From Candidatus Schekmanbacteria bacterium (GTDB lineage Bacteria; CSSED10-310; JACPHN01): 64,000 bases of DNA. The notes beneath the pieces are model-generated. The model saw only the letters and a program-made list of their open reading frames with translations. It was not told the origin of the DNA and did not search any database. The first letter of the stretch is position 1. Each line of letters starts with the position of its first letter. Positions 49,449-57,413 of the stretch are shown here, one piece after another. The stretch lies in NCBI GenBank assembly GCA_016188575.1, contig JACPHN010000150.1, positions 1 through 64,000 of the forward strand. The letters are read 5' to 3'. Made by a program: the position numbers and the translations under genes.

Positions 49449-51032
49449 ATGTTCACCGATCCCTCGCGTTTTCCTTCCCGGCCCGTCCCGTCGCGGCGGG
49501 GAAGCCCCCGTGCTGTCTCCTTGGCGCTGCTTGCGGCGACCGCCACCCTCGCTTTGGTCATGACCGCGGCATGCGGAGGTGAGGCACAGCAGGGCAGCGC
49601 GGGCGGTCAGGCTTCGGGCGCTTCCGCGGCCGCGGAAACGACGACCGGGACCGCTTCTGTCGGGGCGCTCGCGGGCGCGGCGAGCGCCGCCACCGCTGTG
49701 GCGCCCGTAGCTTCCGGCGCGGCGGTCACGATCGAAGCCTATCTCGACCCGTCGGATCCCGCCGGCAAGATGTATCTCGCCGAAACCATGCCGAAAATCG
49801 CCCAGCGGTATTCCGGACAGGTGGCGACCAACGTGCACGCGCTGCCGCGGCCTCAGCTCCAGGAGTCCATTCAGATCGCCGAAGCGCTCTTCTGCGCCGG
49901 CGAGCAGGGCAAGTACGACTCCTTTCTTGACAAGATCATCGCGTCCCAGGAGCTACCGAGCGAAGAGTGGGTGAAAAAAACCGGCACGGCCGCTGGCGTC
50001 GACCCCGCGGCGCTCCAGGAGTGCATCGGCAAGGGAACTGGGCGAGAGCTCGTAAAGAAGGCCTTTGCAGCCGCGCAGGAGGCGCGGATCCGAGCGCTGC
50101 CGACGTTCATCGTCGCAGGTGAGCGCATCGAGTCGATGTGGGCGACCGAGGTGGCCCTGAACACCCTCGACCGCCTCCTTGGCAGGGAGTCGGAGATTGA
50201 GCCGATCAAGCTCACGGTCGTCTACGACCCCGCCTGCCAGTCGTGCAAGGACGAGGACTTCCTCGCCGAGATCCAGCGCAACGTCTACCCGAAGCTCGAT
50301 GCCAAGCGGCTGGCGTCAGACTCCATGGAAGGCGCGTCGCTGCTCAAGCAGGCTGGCATTACCGCGCTTCCCGCCTTTCTGTTCGATCCGGCGATCGAAT
50401 CGGTTTCCTCCTTCGCGGGCATTCGGCCCATGTTCGAGAAGCGCCCCCAAGGTCTCTACATCACTCCGGCACAGTATCCGGGGCCGATCACGCTGGCCGC
50501 GACTCCGAGCATCGAGCTCGCGGTGAACCGCGGGTCGGCCGAAGCTCCTGTGGTGGTTACCGAGTTTTCGGATTTCCTCTGCCCGCACTGCAAGCACTTT
50601 GCGGAGACGATTGCCCCCGGGCTGATGGAGAAATTCGTCGACACGGGCAAGGTCAGATTTCAGTTCTTTCCCTTTCCGCTCGGCGACAATCGCGTGGTTT
50701 ACTCACAGGCGGCGCTTTGCGTAGGAAAGCTCAAGAGCGATGCGTTTTGGGGGTATCACGACGCGCTGTTTGCAAATCAGGAGCGCCTGGACCGGAACGT
50801 CGCAATCGAGCTGGCCGAAAAGGCCGGGCTGGCCAGGCCGGCGTTCGAGCAATGCCTGGAGGACAAGGGGCTGACCGAGCAGATCAAGACCACCAAGAAC
50901 AAGATTGCGGACGAGCAGTTCGTGACGTCGACTCCGACGCTCTACGTAAATCGCCTGCGGGTGAAGGGAATTCACTCTGTCGACGAGCTCGCCCGCTATA
51001 TCGATGAGCAGGCGCCGCGCGGCGGCAAGTGA
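49449..51032 (+). CDS. DsbA-like lipoprotein with three thioredoxin-fold domains
   Basis: A 527-residue lipoprotein (signal LALLAATATLALVMTAACGG with the lipid-accepting Cys). A low-complexity Ala/Gly linker precedes three consecutive thioredoxin-like domains. The first (VTIEAYLDPSDPAGK) lacks a CXXC. The second has CQSC (LTVVYDPACQSCKDEDF), and the third is a standard DsbA domain with CPHC (VVVTEFSDFLCPHCKHFAE) and the cis-Pro region TSTPTLYVN. It probably shuffles or isomerises disulfides in the periplasm, perhaps for the tetraheme protein encoded next, since heme CXXCH cysteines must be kept reduced. That link is inference from position. A longer open frame upstream crosses the promoter and is rejected. 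Confidence 0.8.
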   Translation: MFTDPSRFPSRPVPSRRGSPRAVSLALLAATATLALVMTAACGGEAQQGSAGGQASGASAAAETTTGTASVGALAGAASAATAVAPVASGAAVTIEAYLDPSDPAGKMYLAETMPKIAQRYSGQVATNVHALPRPQLQESIQIAEALFCAGEQGKYDSFLDKIIASQELPSEEWVKKTGTAAGVDPAALQECIGKGTGRELVKKAFAAAQEARIRALPTFIVAGERIESMWATEVALNTLDRLLGRESEIEPIKLTVVYDPACQSCKDEDFLAEIQRNVYPKLDAKRLASDSMEGASLLKQAGITALPAFLFDPAIESVSSFAGIRPMFEKRPQGLYITPAQYPGPITLAATPSIELAVNRGSAEAPVVVTEFSDFLCPHCKHFAETIAPGLMEKFVDTGKVRFQFFPFPLGDNRVVYSQAALCVGKLKSDAFWGYHDALFANQERLDRNVAIELAEKAGLARPAFEQCLEDKGLTEQIKTTKNKIADEQFVTSTPTLYVNRLRVKGIHSVDELARYIDEQAPRGGK

Positions 51033-51140
51033 CGCTCTTGGCGATTCCGAGTGCCCCGGCAGTACCGTGACCGCGCCTGAGTCCAGCGCTTCGTACCTCT
51101 CGTCCGTGAGTCCCCCGCCTGTTCGCCTAGCGACTGTTCG

Positions 51141-51201
51141 GAAAGCGCATCACGAAGACCCCCCACCTCACCTTCCCCCGCCACCGAGGGGAGGGACGGA
51201 A
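51141..51201. repeat. Dispersed GC-rich repeat, copy B
   Basis: GAAAGCGCATCACGAAGACC followed by C-rich sequence with CTTCCCCCGC and an end CCGAGGGGAGGG. It is the best partner of copy A at 45866-45921. A short GGATTCAGGCG follows near 51233, as it does after the 14093 copy, and a GC-rich inverted repeat (CGCCCCCCGCCTG with GGGGGGCGGGG) lies at about 51247-51275. Confidence 0.55.
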
Positions 51202-51324
51202 GGGGGTGCAGTCGCCTGGACTCTGACCCGGCGGTGGATTCAGGCGCCGCCCCCCGCCTGCGGGGGGCGGGGCATAGGGGGGCGCGGTCGCGTCGACATC
51301 AGGGCGGCGGCGGTCGGCGCCGCG

Positions 51325-52608
51325 GTGATCATGGCCGCTGTCGGCGCAGTGCTGTGCGCCTGTGGTGGCGCGAGGCCGGGACCGCCAGTGCCATTCCGAC
51401 TGGTCTACACGGCGGGCACTCATGGCTACGCCGAGCCGTGCGGCTGCTCAACGATGCAGACGGGTGGTCTGGCCCGGCGCGCGACGATTCTCGCCGAGTT
51501 GACGGGGCCGCGGATTCTTCTGGATGCCGGTGGCATCTTGCCGCCCGCCGAGCACCTGGCGTATGCCCTCAGGAAAAGCCAGACCTTGGCGTACTATGCG
51601 GCCGCGGGATATGACGTCGCTAGCCTGGCCGCGGACGATGCGGCGCAGGTCGAAGCGGCGGCCGAGCTTGCTCGTTCCGTGCCTCTGGTCTGTTTGGGGC
51701 GTGAGAGCCTCGGCGCCATTCCGGTGCCCGACTATCGCCTGGTGCGCCCGCAGGGAGCGGACAGGCCGGTGCTGGCCGTCTTCGGCTACGGGGTCACCAG
51801 CAGCGCGCTGTCCGCCGAGGCGCTCGCCCGGCGCCTCGACACCCAGATTCCCGCCGCCCGCTCGCAGGCCGCCGATGCGATCGTCGTGCTGGCCGACGCC
51901 ACAGTGGCGGGAGAGCTGCCCGATCTGGGCGCCGAGCTGCGTGTCGGCGACCTCGTTTTGGCTTATGGCGGGGCCTCCGTGACGCTGCTGTCCGGCGTCG
52001 AGGTTGTCGGTGTGCCGCGCGATTTCGGCGATCGCGTGGGGGTGATCGCGGCCACACCCGTGACCCGCGCCGGCGGATCGTCGACGCTGCGCTGGTCTCC
52101 GCCACAGATCATTGCGCTCGGCGCCGAAGTAGCCGGGGATGAGGCGACGCGCGACCTGCTGGTGCGCACCGCCGACGCTGTTGTTCCCACCTTGCCCAAG
52201 CCGGCGGTGCTCGCCCGCCCCGCCGGCATGGCCGGCTCGCCCGCGTGCGCGGGTTGCCACGCCTCCGCATTCGCTACCTGGAGCGCTTCCAAGCACGCCA
52301 CCGCGTTCACGCCGCTGGTGGAGAAGGGCAAGAGCACCCGCCCCGACTGCGTTCCCTGCCACACTATCGGTTTCTCCCGCAGCCCCGTGCTCGGCTACGT
52401 TGCCGAGAATGTTCAGTGCGAGACCTGTCACGGTTTGGGCGCCGACCACGTCAGCTCCGGCGGCAAGACCCTGACGGTGCTGCGCGAGCCGCGAGCGCTG
52501 TGCGGAGGATGCCATGACAAGGCCGAGAGCCCCGAGTTCTATTTCCCCACTTATTGGCGCACGATCGAGCACGGTCGGGAAGCGCCGAAGGCCGCCGACG
52601 TCCCATGA
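51325..52608 (+). CDS. Phosphoesterase-like domain fused to a tetraheme cytochrome domain
   Basis: From the first usable start the product is about 427 residues. A lipoprotein-type end of a signal, VIMAAVGAVLCACGG, is followed by a domain like 5'-nucleotidase-type metallophosphoesterases: TAGTHGYAEPCGCSTMQTGG, LARRATIL and ILLDAGGILPP. Several metal-ligand positions appear changed (AGTHG, DAGG where DAGD is usual), so catalysis is doubtful. The C-terminal third has four CXXCH hemes (CAGCH, CVPCH, CETCH, CGGCH) in a cytochrome c554-like order (ACAGCHASAFATWSASKHAT). It is probably exported and lipid-anchored. The start is unresolved: GTG 51325 or ATG 51331 give a signal lacking a charged n-region, and upstream codons fall in a repeat. 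It overlaps thiI by four bases (ATGA). Confidence 0.7.
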   Translation: MIMAAVGAVLCACGGARPGPPVPFRLVYTAGTHGYAEPCGCSTMQTGGLARRATILAELTGPRILLDAGGILPPAEHLAYALRKSQTLAYYAAAGYDVASLAADDAAQVEAAAELARSVPLVCLGRESLGAIPVPDYRLVRPQGADRPVLAVFGYGVTSSALSAEALARRLDTQIPAARSQAADAIVVLADATVAGELPDLGAELRVGDLVLAYGGASVTLLSGVEVVGVPRDFGDRVGVIAATPVTRAGGSSTLRWSPPQIIALGAEVAGDEATRDLLVRTADAVVPTLPKPAVLARPAGMAGSPACAGCHASAFATWSASKHATAFTPLVEKGKSTRPDCVPCHTIGFSRSPVLGYVAENVQCETCHGLGADHVSSGGKTLTVLREPRALCGGCHDKAESPEFYFPTYWRTIEHGREAPKAADVP

Positions 52609-53777
52609 GATACGACAGCATCATCGTCCATTATCACGAAATCGCGCTCAAGCAGAACAACCGCCAGCGGTTCGAGGAGCAGCTCCGGCGCAACATCGAG
52701 AGCACGCTTGTCGGACTGGTCCGCGGGCCGGTTCGGCGCAAGCGGGGTAGTATCGAGGTCGTCTTGCGCGAGGAATCGCCCGTGGAGACGATCCTCGAGC
52801 GCTTGCAGTGGGTATTCGGGATTCGCTTTTTCGCGCCGGCGCTGCACGTCGATCCCGACATCGAACCGATCAAGGAGCGCGCCTGGGAGCTTGTGAAAGA
52901 GCGCCCCTTCAAGTCCTTTGGAGTGCGCACCCAGCGTACCAACAAGGCGTTTCCAATGAATTCGATGGAGATCAGCGGGGAGGTCGGCGCGCACATCAAG
53001 GAGCTCAGCGGTGCCGCCGTCAATCTCACCAATCCGGACCTCTGGTGTAACATCCGCCTCGCGGAGAACCGCGCCGTAGTCTTCGCCGAGCGCGTGGAAG
53101 GGGCCGGCGGCTTGCCGGCGAAGTCGGGCGAGCTCGCCGCCAGCTTGCTCTCCTCCGGCATCGACTCCCCGGTCGCCGCCTATCGCATCATGCGGCGGGG
53201 CGAGCGGCTGATTTTCATCCACTTTCACAGCTATCCCTACACTTCGAAGCGCTCCCAGGAAAACGTCGAGTCTCTCGTCAAGATTCTCGCGCGCCATCAA
53301 GGGGATTCACGCCTGTTCCTGGTGCCGCTCCTCGAGATCCAGAAGAAAATCGTGGAGCGCGCCGACCCGGCGCTCCGGGTGCTCCTGTATCGGCGCGCCA
53401 TGGTGCGTCTGGCGGAACGTATCGCCATACCGCTCGGCGCGGCGGCGCTGGTTACCGGCGAAAACGTGGGCCAGGTGGCGTCTCAGACGCTCAGCAACAT
53501 CCGCGCCATCGATGACGTGGCCACACTGCCGATCCTGCGGCCCGTGGCTGGCGACGACAAGGAGCAGATCATCAATTCCGCCCGCCGCATCGGGACGTAC
53601 GACATTTCCATCGAGCCGGACGACGACTGCTGTTCGCTGTTCGTGCCCCGCCGGCCAGAGACTCGCGCCCGACTCGAGATTGTCCGGGCGGAAGAGGCGC
53701 AGGTGGGTCTCGATGCCGAGCTCGACCGCGCCTTGGCGGCCGTGGAGGAGCGCCTCGTGCCGTTCAGTCCGTCGTGA
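52605..53777 (+). CDS. thiI: tRNA 4-thiouridine synthase ThiI, without rhodanese domain
   Basis: A 390-residue enzyme that adenylates U8 of tRNA for thiolation and, in many bacteria, helps supply sulfur for thiamin. It has the NFLD/THUMP domains (IIVHYHEIALKQNNRQRFEE, RTNKAFPMNSMEISGEVGAHI) and the PP-loop ATP site (ASLLSSGIDSPVAAYRIM), then VTGENVGQVASQTLSN and a CCSLFVP segment containing the cysteine pair. The C-terminal rhodanese domain of E. coli ThiI is missing, as in many shorter homologues, so another sulfur donor must act. The ATG overlaps the stop of the upstream cytochrome gene. That overlap and the family N-terminus fix the start. Confidence 0.93.
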   Translation: MRYDSIIVHYHEIALKQNNRQRFEEQLRRNIESTLVGLVRGPVRRKRGSIEVVLREESPVETILERLQWVFGIRFFAPALHVDPDIEPIKERAWELVKERPFKSFGVRTQRTNKAFPMNSMEISGEVGAHIKELSGAAVNLTNPDLWCNIRLAENRAVVFAERVEGAGGLPAKSGELAASLLSSGIDSPVAAYRIMRRGERLIFIHFHSYPYTSKRSQENVESLVKILARHQGDSRLFLVPLLEIQKKIVERADPALRVLLYRRAMVRLAERIAIPLGAAALVTGENVGQVASQTLSNIRAIDDVATLPILRPVAGDDKEQIINSARRIGTYDISIEPDDDCCSLFVPRRPETRARLEIVRAEEAQVGLDAELDRALAAVEERLVPFSPS

Positions 53778-53820
53778 CGGAGGGGACCCGCCGGTGGCGG
53801 CACGGCGCTCGCGACCGCCC

Positions 53821-54657
53821 TCACCGCGCTTGCCGGCCGAGCGCGGCGAAGCTCACCAGCTCAATGTCGGGTGCCGCCAGCGCCGCCGCCACCCGCGCGT
53901 CCAGCAGCGCTCGCAAATCCGCCTCTCGCCACGGTTCGCCGCGGCCAGGGTGGCAAAGTATCTCCGTTGTCCATCCCGGCCGCAGCGCGCCCAGCAGCGA
54001 AATCAACGATTCCGCCGTGCGCTGGCCGTCAGTCGAAAACTCGTGTCGAAACGTACTGGGGTGCGCGACGCCGGCCCGGCGCACATGAGCTCTGAAGTAC
54101 CACCCGAGCAGCCTGACGGGAAGCGCGGGAAAGCGGAAGCGCGCCGCGGCGGCTCGCGATCGCTCCCACCAATCATCCCCGAAGGGCAGCCGGATCGGTA
54201 GGCCGTACTCCGCTGCCAGGCGGATCGTCGCGCGAAATGCTGCCGGGCGAGCGTACGATATGGCGCAATGGTTGTCGAGATGGGTAGGTCGGTTCCCCGT
54301 GTCGGCGATGAAACGCTCGATCTGGGCTCTGAGCTCCGCGACGAGCGCCCGTTCGAGGTCAGAAGAGAGCCGCCTGAACAACACGCGGTCCGGAAGAAAA
54401 CGCCCACCGCTGTCGACAAGCGGTGCCACGCGATCCGGCGGCAGCACTGGACGGCCCTCGTTGCAGACCAGGTGTACGCCTGCGGCGATCTGTGGCCGCT
54501 GTCGCAGCAGTGCCGCGGCCTGCGGCCATCCGGGCATGTTCGTCATGCACGAGACGCTCGAGATGGTTCCGGCACCGAGCGCCTCGCGGACGCCATCGTT
54601 GACAGCCTCCGCCATGCCGAAGTCATCAGCGTTGATGATCACCCGGCGCACGGTCAC
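53821..54657 (-). CDS. ChbG/YdjC-family deacetylase (HpnK-like)
   Basis: A 278-residue protein of the carbohydrate deacetylase family. The N-terminus reads VIINADDFGMAEAVNDGV with the metal-binding Asp pair; AAGVHLVCNEGRPVL and THLDNHCAISY supply the His ligands, and EILCHPG the late catalytic region. Family members deacetylate chitooligosaccharides; a subgroup (HpnK) is tied to hopanoid lipid synthesis. No other hopanoid genes are in the window, so the substrate is open. The GTG at 54657 is about 9 bases after GGAGGAG; a GTG six codons earlier is possible. Confidence 0.85.
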   Translation of the reverse strand: MTVRRVIINADDFGMAEAVNDGVREALGAGTISSVSCMTNMPGWPQAAALLRQRPQIAAGVHLVCNEGRPVLPPDRVAPLVDSGGRFLPDRVLFRRLSSDLERALVAELRAQIERFIADTGNRPTHLDNHCAISYARPAAFRATIRLAAEYGLPIRLPFGDDWWERSRAAAARFRFPALPVRLLGWYFRAHVRRAGVAHPSTFRHEFSTDGQRTAESLISLLGALRPGWTTEILCHPGRGEPWREADLRALLDARVAAALAAPDIELVSFAALGRQAR

Positions 54658-54742
54658 TCGGTCGCGCTCCTCCACCTTGACGCCTGATGCACATTGTCGG
54701 GCATGCGCACGCGTTGCGGCGCGATGAATCGCGCCGCCCTCG

Positions 54743-56002
54743 TCAGCGGGCGCCCGCCGCCGTCGCTACCGGCGCCGTCGCGGAGCTCGGTTGCATCCGC
54801 GGAGTCGGGTCCGTCTTGGCCAGATAGGCCTCCGCCTCGTCCACGAAATCGGCGATCTTCGGAAACACCTCATCCGCCGCCCGCAGACCCATGACCATGT
54901 CGACGTGGCCATAGTCCGCGCTGAAACCGTAGTTGCGGCCGAGCTGCAGATATCGCTTCAGCGGCGAGCGCAGCAGCTCAAATCCAGGCTCCACGTGAGT
55001 CGGCGGCGCCAGACCGTCGAGCGATCCGGCGACGATCAGCGCCGGGGTGGTGATCCGCTGTAGGTTTGCCCGAAAGTCAAAGCTATCGTCCACGTTCATC
55101 CATTGACCTGTCTTGAGCCACTTGATGAACTCCAGAGCGACACCGCGCGAGATATTATTGACCGCGTTTGCCGCTGCGTATTTTATCGTCTTTCGGTCCA
55201 TGTTTTTTTTGTTCCAGATCAACAGGTCCCAGAACGTTTCACCCCAGGCGCTGAACGGTGCGATCATCTTGGTGCCTATGTTTCCGGGGACAAACGGCAT
55301 GGTCTTGACTACAGTTTCGAAGGGGACGATGAACTGCAGGACCTTGCTTTCGCGATCGATCGGACCTTTTTTCGTCGGCGATCCGAGGGTCACGACCCAG
55401 CCGAGAGGCGGTTCGGACGCCGGTGGCAGGGGCGCCTTCGCCGCCTGTTCGGGGCCCGCGGGGTAGGACGCCATGTAGGCGAGAATGATCATGCCGCCCA
55501 TGCTGTGCCCGATCCAGTTGACGCGCGCCTTGCCCGTCGTGGTGCGGACGTAGTCGATCGCGGCCGGAACGTCGTACTGGACATAGGTGTCGAAGCTCCA
55601 GTCGTAGTCCTTGCCACCGAACGCCTCCGGCCACTCGCTTTCGCCGGCCCCGCGCAGCTCCAGCAGCCAGACGTCGTGACCGCGCCGGCTGAGGAACACG
55701 GGCAGGCTGTTCTCGGCGTCGACGCCCCAGTTGAAACGGTTGGACGAGATGCCGTGACAGAAGATGATTGGATCGCCGGCCGGCGCCGTGCCGGTGACGG
55801 GGTAGCGATGCAGCGCCAGTTTCCAGCCATCGCTGGTCTGCGCCTTGTGGACCACGGGAGCCGTGTTCTTGACGGACTCCATGCGGTACAGACAACCCGT
55901 GTTGGCGGCAACAAGAGAGAGCGCCAGTAGCGAGAGGATCAGGGAAGGGCCAAGTCTGGCGCGGTGCTGGCCACGCGCCTGCAGGTTCGGGGAACGGTCC
56001 AT
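54743..56002 (-). CDS. Alpha/beta-hydrolase lipoprotein
   Basis: A 419-residue protein with a lipoprotein signal (ILSLLALSLVAANTGC). The hydrolase fold is clear: oxyanion strand IIFCHGISSNRFNWG, VWLLELRGAGESEW, nucleophile elbow NWIGHSMGGMII with the catalytic Ser, an acid near VAGSLDGLAPP, and the His in SADYGHVDMVMG. It resembles PHA-synthase/acid-lipase relatives of the alpha/beta family and is probably a periplasmic esterase or lipase. The ATG at 56002 has an AGGAGG box 6 bases upstream. It is transcribed apart from the ChbG-like gene, with an 85-base gap and the same direction, so co-transcription is possible. Confidence 0.85.
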   Translation of the reverse strand: MDRSPNLQARGQHRARLGPSLILSLLALSLVAANTGCLYRMESVKNTAPVVHKAQTSDGWKLALHRYPVTGTAPAGDPIIFCHGISSNRFNWGVDAENSLPVFLSRRGHDVWLLELRGAGESEWPEAFGGKDYDWSFDTYVQYDVPAAIDYVRTTTGKARVNWIGHSMGGMIILAYMASYPAGPEQAAKAPLPPASEPPLGWVVTLGSPTKKGPIDRESKVLQFIVPFETVVKTMPFVPGNIGTKMIAPFSAWGETFWDLLIWNKKNMDRKTIKYAAANAVNNISRGVALEFIKWLKTGQWMNVDDSFDFRANLQRITTPALIVAGSLDGLAPPTHVEPGFELLRSPLKRYLQLGRNYGFSADYGHVDMVMGLRAADEVFPKIADFVDEAEAYLAKTDPTPRMQPSSATAPVATAAGAR

Positions 56003-56237
56003 GAGCAACCTCCTGAGCGGAATTGACGCCGTGCATCATAGCTCGACGTGCGAACGACCGCACGTTATCCTAGTTCGCAATCGGGGCACCGTGCTATACT
56101 CACGAGAGATGCCTGCGCGCTCATGACCACGCCGGCAAGAGAAGAGAGGAAGCGGGGGGTGGCAGGGAGCGCATGCGAGCCTGGATTCGTGGGACAACTC
56201 GTCATGAGCTCGAGCGAACCGCTTCCATCCTGGACTG

Positions 56238-57356
56238 ATGACCATGATAGTCGATGCAAAGGCAAAGCTGGCGCGGTTACTCATCCATTACGGCGCCGAG
56301 GTGCACAAAGGCGATTTGGTCAGCCTGCAAAGCGAGATCGCCGGGTCGCCGCTCATCCGCGAGTTGTATCGCGAGACCGTGCGCGTCGGTGCGTACCCCG
56401 TCTGCCGGCTGTCGCTGCCCGATCAGCAGGAGATCTTCCTACGAGAAGCGCCGGAAGAGCTGCTGCGGCACTGCCCGGAGTACCTGCTGCGCGAGGTGCG
56501 CTCCTTCGATGTCAGCATTCGCATCCTCGCCAAGGAGAACACGCAGCAATTGGCGGGAGTGGACCCGGAGCGCGAGGCGATTCACCGCCAGGCGCTGAGC
56601 TCGGTAAATGACGCGTTCTGGAAGCGGATGGCGCCCAACGCCGAGCATCCGTTGCGCTGGGCCATCAGCCTTTACCCCACCAACGCCGTGGCGCAGGATG
56701 CCGGAATGTCGCTGTCCGGCTTCTACGACTTCGTCTGGCGCGCGTGTTTCGTCGACCAGGATGACCCCGTGGCCGCCTGGGTCGAGCTCGGCCGGCAGCA
56801 ACGCGAGCTCATCGATCGTATCAAGGGGGGGCGCAAGCTGCGGATCGTCGGCGACGGCACGGACCTCGTCGTCAGCATCGATGGTCGCCGTTGGGTCAAC
56901 GACGATGGCCGCAAGAACATGCCGGGAGGCGAGATTTTTACCTCTCCGGTGGAGAGCTCCGCCAATGGCCGCATTCGCTTCACGCCTCCCGCGAGCATGT
57001 TTGGCCGGCGCGTCGAAGGCGTTGACCTGGAGTTCCGCGACGGCCGCGTCGAAAAACACTCCGCGCGATATGAAGAGGCGTTTCTCGGGCAGATGCTGGC
57101 GCTCGATGCCGGTGCGCGCTACGTCGGCGAGATCGCCTTCGGGAATAATCCGAACATCAACCAGTTCACGGGTAATGTCCTGTTCGATGAAAAGGTGGCC
57201 GGGACCATGCACCTGGCGATCGGCGCGAGCATCCCGGAATGTGGCGGCAAGAACCAGTCGCTGCTGCACTGGGACATGGTTTGCGACCTGCGCTCAGGCG
57301 GTGAGGTCTATGTCGACGGGGAGCTGTTTCAGCGGGACGGGGCGTTCGTCACCTGA
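56238..57356 (+). CDS. M29-family aminopeptidase
   Basis: A 372-residue metalloaminopeptidase of the thermophilic aminopeptidase (M29) family. The C-terminal half carries the family signatures: NMPGGEIFTSPVESS, then GRVEKHSARYEE, YVGEIAFGNNPNI, LFDEKVAGTMHLAIGASIP and SLLHWDMVCDL, which contain the Glu, His and Asp residues of the two-metal site. It removes N-terminal residues from peptides in the cytoplasm. The first ATG at 56238 is close to a second two codons later (MTMIVDAKAKLARLL); the choice is uncertain. A TATACT at 56095-56100 could be its -10 box, but no good -35 is seen. Confidence 0.88.
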   Translation: MTMIVDAKAKLARLLIHYGAEVHKGDLVSLQSEIAGSPLIRELYRETVRVGAYPVCRLSLPDQQEIFLREAPEELLRHCPEYLLREVRSFDVSIRILAKENTQQLAGVDPEREAIHRQALSSVNDAFWKRMAPNAEHPLRWAISLYPTNAVAQDAGMSLSGFYDFVWRACFVDQDDPVAAWVELGRQQRELIDRIKGGRKLRIVGDGTDLVVSIDGRRWVNDDGRKNMPGGEIFTSPVESSANGRIRFTPPASMFGRRVEGVDLEFRDGRVEKHSARYEEAFLGQMLALDAGARYVGEIAFGNNPNINQFTGNVLFDEKVAGTMHLAIGASIPECGGKNQSLLHWDMVCDLRSGGEVYVDGELFQRDGAFVT

Positions 57357-57413
57357 TAATCCGGCCGCGGCGCGGCCGCCGCAACCGCCACTGCCGGCCC
57401 CACGGAGGACGTC

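Noticed and set aside
56072-56100. A promoter with TATACT for the M29 aminopeptidase
   Set aside because: The -10 is good, but no -35 with acceptable spacing is present, so it was not listed as a feature.
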